Of a DNA stretch of 6,666 bases, positions 1-5,796 are shown one piece after another. The stretch lies in assembly GCA_020349865.1 (NCBI GenBank), contig CP070700.1:3030692-3037357 (forward strand), in the 5' to 3' direction. Every line of letters begins with the position of its first letter. The first letter of the stretch is position 1. The stretch comes from Desulfobacteraceae bacterium. Lineage in GTDB: Bacteria > Desulfobacterota > DSM-4660 > Desulfatiglandales > Desulfatiglandaceae. Made by a program: the position numbers and the translations under genes. Below the pieces are notes generated by a model. The model did not search any database, was not told the origin of the DNA, and saw only the letters and a program-made list of their open reading frames with translations.

Positions 1-710
1 ATAGCACGGACCGGGCAGCGGTCAATGCATTTGCCACAAGTCCCATCAGCGAAAAAAAGGCAATAGGCCTGATGGTTTACATACGGCCGCGGGGTCGGTT
101 TAATGGATATTTTGGCTACTACCGATCCCGATCGCATGGCTTTGCCCCTAGCAGTGATGAGGCCGTCACACAGACCGAAGGTGCCCAGACCTGCCGCATG
201 CGCAGCATGGCGTTCAGACCAGGAAGAAGCATAAGAAAACCGCTCCGATTTGACGATAGTCCAATTGGGCGCAAGCATCGGTGCGATTGCTGCATGTCCG
301 GCTTGTTTTAGACTTTTAACCACATGGCGTCGCAATGCCACGTTGAACTCCTCTCCGTAAATCCTAATTCGGGCCCATTCCTCGGATGGATACTTCTTGG
401 CCCGGCGGTTAGTCTTACGGACCATCTTCCTCTGTGGCAAAATCCATGAAACTACGGTCAGTTGCTCTGAGCTTACTGGCACCTCAGGACGATGTTGATT
501 GAAGACCTCCCAAGGGGTCCAGTGGAAAGCTCCAACATACTCTTTGTATTGCTGCCAAATCTGGTCTGCACCAGAGGCAAAGCCCACCAACGCAGAGTCC
601 CAAGCTGGCTCCCCAGCTTCGTTTTGCATGTTGTTGTGCGATGAGGTGGCGATGAAGTCTCGAATTAAACTATTAATCCAGCTCCCAGAAATATTGTCAT
701 CGTTTTTCAT
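1..710 (-). CDS. QueG-like (epoxyqueuosine reductase-related) [4Fe-4S] protein, N-terminal part, truncated by window edge
   Basis: Reading the minus strand from the ATG at 710-708 gives 236 uninterrupted codons to the left edge, so the stop lies outside the window. An SD-like AGAGGTG sits about 4 nt upstream of the ATG. Residues about 167-183 (RHAAHAAGLGTFGLCDG, followed by LIT) match the conserved 'AGLG..G...LIT..G' segment of the QueG-related family, and residues 217-233 hold C217, C225, C228 and C232-P, a CxxCxxxCP iron-sulfur motif. The usual first cysteine of CxxCxxCxxxCP is D222; C217 may be the fourth ligand. Residues 1-150 show no motif I recognise. Genuine QueG reduces epoxyqueuosine in tRNA using cobalamin and Fe-S clusters, but many relatives have other or unknown roles, so I do not assign queG. 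The gene points the same way as the five-gene block but is 566 bp beyond it, so it probably has its own promoter. Existence is nearly certain; exact function is open. Confidence 0.85.
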   Translation of the reverse strand, partial: MKNDDNISGSWINSLIRDFIATSSHNNMQNEAGEPAWDSALVGFASGADQIWQQYKEYVGAFHWTPWEVFNQHRPEVPVSSEQLTVVSWILPQRKMVRKTNRRAKKYPSEEWARIRIYGEEFNVALRRHVVKSLKQAGHAAIAPMLAPNWTIVKSERFSYASSWSERHAAHAAGLGTFGLCDGLITARGKAMRSGSVVAKISIKPTPRPYVNHQAYCLFFADGTCGKCIDRCPVRA

Positions 711-849
711 TAGCACCTCTTATTCTGTTAAGTTGTTATTCGGTCATGAAATGTCAAAACATTCTTTCAAAGCAGAATTACCGAAATTAATGATTTATTG
801 ATGTAATCCCAGAATTGGAATACCTGAGATACGTAAATGATACCACAGG

Positions 850-946
850 AATTGTCAAATCTGGGTTATGTCATCGATATCTTCGGTGGCCGGTTACTGG
901 TCAGGTGAATGATTATGTTCCAATATTGCAGCAAGATTTGACAATT
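850..946. repeat. 13-bp perfect inverted repeat with 71-bp spacer
   Basis: AATTGTCAAATCT at 850-862 is the exact reverse complement of AGATTTGACAATT at 934-946. The arms are 71 bp apart. No T run follows either arm, so it is not a terminator. It could be the ends of a small element or paired protein-binding sites. Confidence 0.6.
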
Positions 947-1000
947 AGCCAGTGGGAGTTATAGCAAGTAGCGCTCGGTCCTGATGGGTTAACCCTGACT

Positions 1001-1023
1001 GAGGATTATTGGCAATATTCCTC
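1001..1023. repeat. 23-bp near-perfect palindrome
   Basis: The arms GAGGATTATTG and CAATATTCCTC flank a central G; ten of eleven pairs are complementary, with a single T/T mismatch at the sixth position. A second perfect palindrome, GGGTTAACCC, lies just upstream at 986-995. Both have operator-like geometry, but no promoter or intact gene is near. Confidence 0.5.
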
Positions 1024-1276
1024 GGTTTTCATCTCAAGAAAACGTAATGAAATGTTGGAATTTAGGCTCGGGATTGCGATCGAAAACAGATTTTGTCAGG
1101 CGCTTAATGATATCATATAACACATTAAAGTTACGGGGCTATCAGGGTAAATGATACCTCGCCAGTCAACCCTTACCAAGCGGCCTTACACTATCTGTCT
1201 CTCCCAAATACATGCGTCTGGCGGTTCAACAAACAATATGCAGCAACAACTAATCTTGCAGCAAAGTAAGAAACCC

Positions 1277-2212
1277 TTAGCCCGCCAATTGCTTCATCCA
1301 AGAGGCATACTCTGCTACTCCTTGTTCAAAAGTATACTGCGGAGAATAGCCCAGTTCATCGCGTAGCCGGGAGTGATCCAGGCTGGGGCCGCGGGGCATG
1401 ATCCGGCCCGGTCCTATATCGGTCTCCACCGTTAGACCGGCTAGCCGGGCTACGGTCTCTATTAATTCCGGGATGGGTTGATAAACCCCGCTGGTCACGT
1501 TGTATTGACGGTGCTCTAATTGTTCTGCTTCAAATACCAGCCGGGTGGCCAGGGCGATGTCTTTCACATAGGTGAAGTCCAAACTCTGGTCCGCCCCTGC
1601 AGGCAACTCCACCCGGGTGTTTCCTTCCAGGCTTCCGAAAACTGCGCCATAGAGAGGATAAAGCTCGGAGGGCATCCTGCCCGGGCCATAGGCGAAGTAA
1701 ACCCGGAGCGCACGAAAATCCAGACCGAATTCATTGGCGTACTGCAGGCCGAAAAACTCACAGCTACTTTTGGCTGCGGAATAAAGGTCGCCAGGAGTCA
1801 AGGGATCGGACTCCAAGGGTACGTCATCCCGAGGCCCGTAGATGGAACCGGAGCTGATATACACAAACCGGTTGAGTCCAAAGATTCGTGAGGCCTCCAA
1901 AAAGTTTACGGTGCCCATAGTGTTGACCTGGATGTGATAGTGAGGGTTGGTGGCGAAAAAGGGGCCGCCCATCAGACCGGCAATGTGAATGATACCCTCC
2001 AACTGGCCTTGCTTTTCCTTCAGCAACCGGCAAATGGATGCGAAATCCAAAACATCCATCCGGCGAAACTCTATATTTTCTTCATATTCAGCCAAATAAC
2101 TTAAATAGCGTTTTGAGTGGCCGGTAACCAATACCTTTTTGCCCTTACTAAGCAGATCATGACAAATCCATGAGCCGAGATGCCCAAGCCCGCCGGTGAC
2201 AAGAACCTGCAT
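1277..2212 (-). CDS. NAD(P)-dependent sugar epimerase/dehydratase (extended SDR)
   Basis: 311 residues, the usual length for extended short-chain dehydrogenases acting on nucleotide sugars. The N-terminal dinucleotide-binding motif is TGGLGHLG at residues 6-13 after the first beta strand (MQVLV). The acidic D53 in RRMDVLD, the ISSGS segment at 119-123 (catalytic Ser) and Y144-SAA-K148 (YxxxK catalytic pair) are all present, followed by LRVYFAYGPG (169-178) and DFTYVKDIA (212-220), typical of the substrate-binding half. An intact enzyme is therefore expected: NAD(P)-dependent epimerisation, dehydration or oxidation of a sugar or sugar-nucleotide in the cytosol. The substrate cannot be read from sequence; GalE-like 4-epimerase or a uronate dehydrogenase-like activity are both possible. 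A strong AGGGAGGA ribosome site lies 6 nt upstream of the ATG at 2212. It is last in the five-gene block, 45 bp after the isomerase gene. Confidence 0.9.
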   Translation of the reverse strand: MQVLVTGGLGHLGSWICHDLLSKGKKVLVTGHSKRYLSYLAEYEENIEFRRMDVLDFASICRLLKEKQGQLEGIIHIAGLMGGPFFATNPHYHIQVNTMGTVNFLEASRIFGLNRFVYISSGSIYGPRDDVPLESDPLTPGDLYSAAKSSCEFFGLQYANEFGLDFRALRVYFAYGPGRMPSELYPLYGAVFGSLEGNTRVELPAGADQSLDFTYVKDIALATRLVFEAEQLEHRQYNVTSGVYQPIPELIETVARLAGLTVETDIGPGRIMPRGPSLDHSRLRDELGYSPQYTFEQGVAEYASWMKQLAG

Positions 2213-2257
2213 CGAAAATCCTCCCTTTATTCCTTTAATCTCTACAACAGGCAGTGC

Positions 2258-3052
2258 CTATAATTCAGCCAGCCATTGGTGTTGGGGATCGTTCACCCAA
2301 CAGCCAAAACCTTTTTGAGGGCCACCCAAAGCCCAGGTGTAGGACAGACGATAGCCTGGACAAGGTGAGATAAAGTGATATCCGCCCGGCACGACAAACA
2401 CCTGGCCATCCCCGTAGATCCCCAGTTCGGCGGTCTGTCCGGGCCGCTCCGGATCATGGTAAATGCCTCCCACCGCAAATCCTTCCTTACGGTCGAAATT
2501 GAAGTAATATAGTTCTTCCAGGCTAAGCTCTGCGGGTGGTTGGCTTTTTTGATGGCGATGGGGCGGAAAACTGGACCAATTCCCTGGCGGGCTATGGGTT
2601 TCTCCCACCATCATTCGTGTGGTGGGGCTGTCTTCGCCAAATCCGATATATACCCGCCGGGACCAATCCGATATGCCCGCGTCCACTACCTTCACCGATT
2701 TTCCAGATGCCTGGGAGGCCACACTGTCCTCATCGGTGGGCGCGGTGTAAACCATCGCCCGAACAGTTCCAGACGAAATGGTAATCTGGTATCTGCTATG
2801 GCGGGGTATGTAGGCCATGGCAGGGGCGCCGTCAAAAATGGTCAGCCTCTTCCCCAATGGACTGAATTCGAACTCGTCCGTCTCCCGGCTGATTCCGCTG
2901 ACTTGACACTGCCCCGAAAGCACGTCCAATACATGCTCGTTATCACCGGTTTCTATTTCTTGTTTTCCGGACTCAGGCAGATTTAGCCTGTAAAGGCTCA
3001 GAAAGGAACTATTGCCCTGTCCGGGAGAGGCTAACAATTCAAACTTTGACAT
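2258..3052 (-). CDS. KduI/IolB-family isomerase (5-deoxy-glucuronate isomerase-like)
   Basis: Two-domain cupin of the KduI/IolB family; 264 residues from the start chosen here, close to IolB length. Numbering from this start, residues about 155-167 (SPPGNWSSFPPHR, then H167) carry the family signature GNWSS(Y/F)PPHxH with metal ligands H165 and H167; the conserved acidic residue follows in SLEELYYF (E179 or E180) and the last ligand is H226 in PGGYHF. IolB converts 5-deoxy-glucuronate to 5-dehydro-2-deoxy-gluconate in myo-inositol breakdown; KduI isomerises a pectin-derived keto-uronate. GNWSS and length favour IolB. No other iol gene is in view, so the substrate may differ and I give no symbol. 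An upstream ATG at 3058 is in frame, but GGAG at 3060-3063 is 1 nt from it and 7 nt from the ATG at 3052, which decides the start. The gene lies 58 bp after the cysteine-motif gene. Confidence 0.88.
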   Translation of the reverse strand: MSKFELLASPGQGNSSFLSLYRLNLPESGKQEIETGDNEHVLDVLSGQCQVSGISRETDEFEFSPLGKRLTIFDGAPAMAYIPRHSRYQITISSGTVRAMVYTAPTDEDSVASQASGKSVKVVDAGISDWSRRVYIGFGEDSPTTRMMVGETHSPPGNWSSFPPHRHQKSQPPAELSLEELYYFNFDRKEGFAVGGIYHDPERPGQTAELGIYGDGQVFVVPGGYHFISPCPGYRLSYTWALGGPQKGFGCWVNDPQHQWLAEL

Positions 3053-3110
3053 CAGCATTCTCCATTTGGATATTTACACCGAGCCATGCAGGCCCCTCGG
3101 TGCACCGGGA

Positions 3111-3737
3111 TTATTGGGCCAAACGGCGCAATAATTCGGTTGCCCGGTGGGGGTTGAAAATGCCGCACATGCAAGGTTTGAAGAGCTTTTCTGCGCCTTC
3201 TTCCGGTGACAGGCCGCCCTCTTTCACCTCCGTCACCATCTCCTCAATTAGAGATTGGGCAACCATGCCGTGGCCGCACATGAGGTTGAGTTCCAAAACT
3301 TCGTTGTCCGGCAGCAGATGAGTGGCACCCCAACGACCCAAGGATTGGTTCACCGTGTGCTTTTCCAGCCCAATTTCTCGGCAGCACTCATGGACCTTGT
3401 CAAATAGACCGGAGACCACGATGCTGAGACCCAGGTCCTCTTTTTTAAGGGCGGTTAGCGCAGCCGATAAAAATGTCACATCCTTGAAAACAGCGTGGAT
3501 TACCGCCCTGTCCTCCACGTTGGCCAGCACGCCAGAAACACCGTCCTGATGATATTCGTTGCCCTTGCGGCAATCACCTATTTTGATGGCTCCGTTTTCC
3601 AGAGCAAGCTCGAAAAACCGCCGTAGCTTGGGCCCGGAGCCCTCATGGTTAATATTTTTGCTGGGCATGCACAAGATTACATAATCTTGGGCCAGCAATT
3701 CCAGATCATTACCTCTTCTATGTAATGTGTGGGTCAT
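3111..3737 (-). CDS. conserved-looking cysteine-motif protein of unknown function
   Basis: 208 residues; I recognise no named family. It has no signal peptide or membrane segment, so it is probably cytosolic. Notable points: MPSKNINHEGSGPKLRRF at 24-41, a hydrophobic strand GLSIVVSGLFDKV with C118-C119 soon after (HECCRE), HTVNQSLGRWG at 127-137, then MCGHGMV at 153-159 (C154, H156) and KPCMCGIFNP at 187-196 (C189, C191). The two Cys/His motifs near the C terminus look like metal or Fe-S ligands, or a redox thiol pair. It begins 2 nt after the stop of the ferredoxin-like gene, and its ribosome site (GAGGAG) lies inside the last codons of that gene, so the two are probably translationally coupled and may form a complex (inference). 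A role as catalytic or metal-carrying partner of the ferredoxin is the simplest reading; no reaction is proposed. Confidence 0.88.
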   Translation of the reverse strand: MTHTLHRRGNDLELLAQDYVILCMPSKNINHEGSGPKLRRFFELALENGAIKIGDCRKGNEYHQDGVSGVLANVEDRAVIHAVFKDVTFLSAALTALKKEDLGLSIVVSGLFDKVHECCREIGLEKHTVNQSLGRWGATHLLPDNEVLELNLMCGHGMVAQSLIEEMVTEVKEGGLSPEEGAEKLFKPCMCGIFNPHRATELLRRLAQ

Positions 3738-3739
3738 GC

Positions 3740-4459
3740 TTACTTCTCCTCAAACCTGGGCTTACCGAGGCCGACATTTGTCTTGCCGTTGGGTGCCACC
3801 CATAAGCCGGCAGCGTCTGTGAAAGGTACAGTGGGTATGCTGCCGTCTGGAGCAACTTTGGTGGCCAAATCCACCGAGAAGACAGACTCTATTTGTCCCG
3901 AGACCTGGTGCAGTATTTCAAATAGTTTGGGTAGCTGTTCCAAATCCACTGAAAATTCCAGAATCGCCGACAGTACTCTTTCATTCAACACATCGTCACG
4001 GAATTTTCCCGTGGCAGGATCGGACATCAGGCTGGTAGTGGGGTTGATGGTCTCAAACTGGACGTTGAGCTGGGCCACTGCCATGGCGATTTTTTCAATG
4101 TCGTAGAAATAGGCGCCGGTAATTGGCCGGCCTACCTCCAAGCCAATACCTGCTTTACCAAGGGGAAAGCGGCCGGTGACTTCGTTGGTTTTCATCTCTT
4201 CAGTACCGCGGCCGCTTATGCCGGACTCCTCGGCAATGGTGAGCGGATCGGATAAAAGGCTCCTGACGGTGCGCGGCCACTCAAGTTCCGGTTGGACGAT
4301 TGCGTCCACAGGACACTCGGACATGCGCAGGCAGTTGGCACACTCCACGCATTGCTCATAGTCTATATTCGCGGTTTCCTCGGTCATTGTGATGGCTTTG
4401 ACCGGACAGTAAACCAGGCATCCGCCGCAGCCGATACACAGTTCCTGATCTATCAACAT
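3740..4459 (-). CDS. two-cluster [4Fe-4S] ferredoxin-like protein with a C-terminal domain of unknown function
   Basis: 239 residues from the ATG at 4459. The N-terminal 55 residues are a bacterial 2[4Fe-4S] ferredoxin fold: C8-x2-C11-x2-C14-x3-C18-P and C37-x2-C40-x2-C43-x5-C49-P. The second motif has five rather than three residues before the last cysteine, as in some clostridial and energy-converting ferredoxin domains with an insertion. Residues about 60-239 form a soluble domain I cannot assign, with SGISGRGTEEMKTNEVTGRF and GLEVGRPITGAYFYDIEKIA as its most distinctive stretches. The expected role is low-potential electron transfer in the cytosol, probably to its coupled partner (the next gene, 2 nt away). 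An in-frame GTG lies at 4465, but the GAGGAG ribosome site (4465-4470) overlaps it and is 5 nt from the ATG at 4459, so the ATG is preferred. A 155-bp gap separates it from the cyclase gene upstream. Confidence 0.9.
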   Translation of the reverse strand: MLIDQELCIGCGGCLVYCPVKAITMTEETANIDYEQCVECANCLRMSECPVDAIVQPELEWPRTVRSLLSDPLTIAEESGISGRGTEEMKTNEVTGRFPLGKAGIGLEVGRPITGAYFYDIEKIAMAVAQLNVQFETINPTTSLMSDPATGKFRDDVLNERVLSAILEFSVDLEQLPKLFEILHQVSGQIESVFSVDLATKVAPDGSIPTVPFTDAAGLWVAPNGKTNVGLGKPRFEEK

Positions 4460-4465
4460 AATCAC

Positions 4466-4620
4466 TCCTCTATTACCCTGGGTCTATTAATGCTGAAAGC
4501 GCATATTCCCGCCTGTCTCGCAAACGCTCATATCATCTGGCATTCACCATCTTGGTCACTGCTCTCTGCCTCCAAAGGCCGAAAGCCGGACTAGATTCAC
4601 TTACCAATACGCCAGTTTCA
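4466..4620 (-). other. 155-bp gap inside the gene block, nothing identified
   Basis: This is the longest gap within the block, between the cyclase stop and the ferredoxin-like start. I see no small gene with a ribosome site, no hairpin with a T run, and no clear promoter boxes. Read-through transcription is possible, but an internal promoter cannot be excluded. Confidence 0.4.
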
Positions 4621-5277
4621 TTAAGCCACCGCCACCACCCGCGCGCATGCGCCTTCGCCTCCTTCTATCTTGAGGGGTAGGGCAAAGACCTGCACCCGGC
4701 CTGCGTGTAAGGTGCTTAGGTTGCATAGGTACTCAATTAGGTAGATTCCCTTGCGCAGAATAAGGTCATGGGTGGGCATTTCCGCGACCGGCGGGTGGCG
4801 TTGGGGAATTTCGCGGATCGCATGGTCTTGGGGGAAATCAAAACCCACTGCCTTGATATTTTGCTTTGCCAGCCAGGCAGCTCCGAATTCATTTACATAA
4901 GGTGCCTCTTGCCAGTATTCCCGGGTGGTGTAATCCCGCAACCGATCCCAACATGTTTTCAATAGCAGGATGTCGTTTTCAAGCAAGCCGCGGCACCGGT
5001 CGGCCAAAAGATCAGGTCCTATTTCCTGGTTGGCCGACACCCTGCCCAGATCGGCAACCATGGCCGGGCCGCATAGATTGGCCAGGTCAACCTGGTCCAC
5101 CATTTCCCGCCCCGGCTCAATATGTAATGGAGTGTCAATGTGGGTGAAGGCATGCATGACCATATTCATGGCCGTGACCCGGTAAGGGTCTCCGCTGGAA
5201 AAGTCCTTCACCACCTCGAGTTGACTTGGCCAACGCCATATGGGTTTTATGGTCATACTGAGATCAAAAATGCGCAT
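4621..5277 (-). CDS. cyclase-family metal-dependent hydrolase (kynurenine formamidase-like)
   Basis: 218 residues, matching the cyclase family (Pfam PF04199 as I recall it), which includes kynurenine formamidase, isatin hydrolase and polyketide 'cyclases'. The family motif HxGTHxDxPxH appears at residues 42-52 as H42-AFT-H46-I-D48-TPL-H52; H42, H46 and D48 should bind the metal. GFDFPQDH (145-152) and H170 followed by LILRKGIYLIEYLCNL (172-187, conserved Glu at 182) are the other family landmarks. The normal GT before the second His is replaced by FT with Ala in front, a mild deviation. Such enzymes hydrolyse amides or lactones and open small rings. The substrate is unknown; in this block it could open a lactone or cyclic sugar derivative (inference). 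The ATG at 5277 has a GAGGGGA ribosome site 6 nt upstream. It is the first gene of the five-gene block. Confidence 0.88.
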   Translation of the reverse strand: MRIFDLSMTIKPIWRWPSQLEVVKDFSSGDPYRVTAMNMVMHAFTHIDTPLHIEPGREMVDQVDLANLCGPAMVADLGRVSANQEIGPDLLADRCRGLLENDILLLKTCWDRLRDYTTREYWQEAPYVNEFGAAWLAKQNIKAVGFDFPQDHAIREIPQRHPPVAEMPTHDLILRKGIYLIEYLCNLSTLHAGRVQVFALPLKIEGGEGACARVVAVA

Positions 5278-5375
5278 GATCAGTCCCCTCTATCTTTAGG
5301 GTTTTTTTAATCATGGCCCTGGCCCCCATTGTTGAGCTTGACAAGCAGGGCCGCATGCGTGCACTCAGTAGCTCA

Positions 5376-5404
5376 TCTATATATGCATACATTAATTGGT
5401 GCAA
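5376..5404 (-). promoter_or_regulatory. possible sigma-70-like promoter of the five-gene block
   Basis: On the minus strand TTGCAC (5404-5399) and TATAGA (5381-5376) are separated by 17 bp. The -10 box matches consensus at four of six positions and the -35 at three. It would give a leader of about 90 nt before the ATG at 5277, containing the GGCCCTG/CAGGGCC hairpin. Weak on sequence alone. Confidence 0.3.
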
Positions 5405-5606
5405 GAAAAATGTAAACGCCAAAACCAGCCGCCTTTATTAACTGCAATGGGATCACGCAACTGATTGGGCCGGCGGCGAATCTAAATAGTTTTGATCCAT
5501 AGATTCGAAAAAGGATGGATGAATCAGGGTTAAATATTGACAGGCTATTGCCTAAATCCAGATTGAGCTTTCTGAAAATTCTGCCCAGGCCAAGGGAATA
5601 TTTTTT

Positions 5607-5626
5607 CCAAAAAATGCATTTTGTGG
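5607..5626. promoter_or_regulatory. operator-like near-palindrome upstream of a -35 box
   Basis: A perfect 12-bp palindrome, AAAATGCATTTT (5611-5622), extends outward with one mismatched pair to CCA...TGG (5607-5626). It ends 11 bp before the TTGACA at 5638. The position and symmetry fit a dimeric regulator site, either activating the plus-strand promoter or shared by both divergent transcripts. Confidence 0.4.
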
Positions 5627-5637
5627 TCATTTTTTAC

Positions 5638-5666
5638 TTGACATACAATATATAGTATGATATCTA
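5638..5666 (+). promoter_or_regulatory. possible sigma-70-like promoter for the structured RNA and helicase
   Basis: A perfect TTGACA lies at 5638-5643. With a 17-bp spacer the -10 would be TATCTA (5661-5666), only a fair match; the better TATGAT (5656-5661) is only 12 bp away, too close for a normal spacer. The surrounding 25 bp are very AT-rich. Transcription would begin near 5673, right at the start of the structured region. Confidence 0.35.
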
Positions 5667-5670
5667 TCTT

Positions 5671-5796
5671 ACATCCTGGTTCTGTCTGCATCATTGACCA
5701 GGGTTCCGGCAAGAGGCGGCAGACTTTCCAGAACACGGAAATGAAAGCGCGCGGTACCAGGAGGATGTCTGTCAGCAACCGTTTACCTTCTACTCG
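5671..5796 (+). ncRNA. candidate structured leader RNA or small RNA, class unknown
   Basis: The stretch has nested long-range complementarity. CCTGGT (5675-5680) pairs with ACCAGG (5756-5761), and ACAT (5671-5674) with ATGT (5765-5768) across a 3-nt bulge. TTCT (5680-5683) pairs with AGAA (5730-5733), sharing base 5680 with the first helix as an alternative. GTCTGC (5684-5689) pairs with GCAGAC (5719-5724). A promoter-like box lies just upstream and a strong terminator just downstream. This architecture suits a terminator-controlled riboswitch or leader, or a free small RNA of about 150 nt. Short blocks AGGGTTCCG (5700-5708) and ACACGG (5733-5738) recall the ykkC class, but that class's other conserved blocks are missing, so I assign no class. 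No tRNA, SRP or 6S pattern fits. Confidence 0.4.

Larger units (their letters stand above)
794..1120 (+). pseudogene. possible decayed gene fragment with an in-frame amber codon
   Basis: After a TGA at 791-793 this plus-strand frame stays open to TAA at 1118-1120 except for one TAG at 962-964, giving 109 codons including the TAG and the final stop. The translation looks protein-like: residues before the TAG include LEYLRYVND and RYLRWPVTGQ, and after it GPDGLTLTEDYWQYSSVF and NEMLEFRLGIAIENRF. There is no ATG start and no ribosome site; TTG 815 and GTG 905 are the only early candidates. I do not recognise the family. It may be a remnant of a larger gene or a chance open frame, because a 109-codon frame with one stop is not rare enough to prove coding. 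It overlaps the repeats of this region. Confidence 0.25.
833..1158. repeat. 12-bp direct repeat flanking about 300 bp
   Basis: GTAAATGATACC occurs at 833-844 and again, identical and in the same orientation, at 1147-1158. The flanking bases differ, so the match is exactly 12 bp. The 302 bp between the copies contain the inverted repeat and palindromes listed separately. This could be a target-site duplication or a recombination scar, but no matching terminal inverted repeats are visible at the inner borders. Confidence 0.5.
711..1276. other. AT-rich intergenic region with repeats, no convincing intact gene
   Basis: Between the QueG-like gene and the end of the epimerase gene I find no complete gene with a ribosome site on either strand. 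The stretch contains an interrupted plus-strand reading frame (794-1120), a 12-bp direct repeat (833-844 and 1147-1158), a 13-bp inverted repeat (850-862 and 934-946), a 10-bp palindrome (986-995) and a 23-bp near-palindrome (1001-1023). On the minus strand the 150 bp after the epimerase stop show no GC-rich hairpin with a T run, so the end of the five-gene transcript is not obvious. A promoter for the QueG-like gene should lie in the last 100 bp; a TTGACA box is present there on the minus strand (752-757), but no good -10 box follows it. Confidence 0.6.
5278..5637. other. divergent intergenic region, left part: leader and upstream regulatory DNA, no gene
   Basis: This AT-rich stretch separates the minus-strand block from the plus-strand structured region. 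Minus-strand frames here have no ribosome site and no protein-like composition. It holds a possible minus-strand promoter (5376-5404), a 7-bp inverted repeat in the would-be leader (GGCCCTG 5315-5321 with CAGGGCC 5346-5352) with a nested GCTTG-A-CAAGC at 5336-5346, and a 20-bp near-palindrome at 5607-5626. The leader repeat is not followed by a T run on the minus strand, so it is not a plain terminator. Confidence 0.5.

Noticed and set aside
72..801. Plus-strand open frames at 72-311 and 499-801
   Set aside because: The first and most of the second lie antisense to the QueG-like gene, have no ribosome site and translate to low-quality sequence; the minus-strand frame is clearly the real gene.
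962..964. TAG read as pyrrolysine
   Set aside because: No recognisable methylamine methyltransferase sequence surrounds it, there is no start or ribosome site, and no pyl genes are in view; decay or chance is simpler.
1520..1891. Plus-strand 123-codon frame inside the epimerase gene
   Set aside because: It is the antisense shadow of a well-supported SDR gene, with no ribosome site and no motifs.
2540..2986. Plus-strand 148-codon frame inside the isomerase gene
   Set aside because: It is the antisense shadow of the IolB/KduI-type gene, whose motifs and ribosome site decide the strand.
5315..5352. GGCCCTG/CAGGGCC inverted repeat as a terminator
   Set aside because: The loop is 24 nt and neither strand has a T run after the 3' arm; it is better viewed as possible leader structure.
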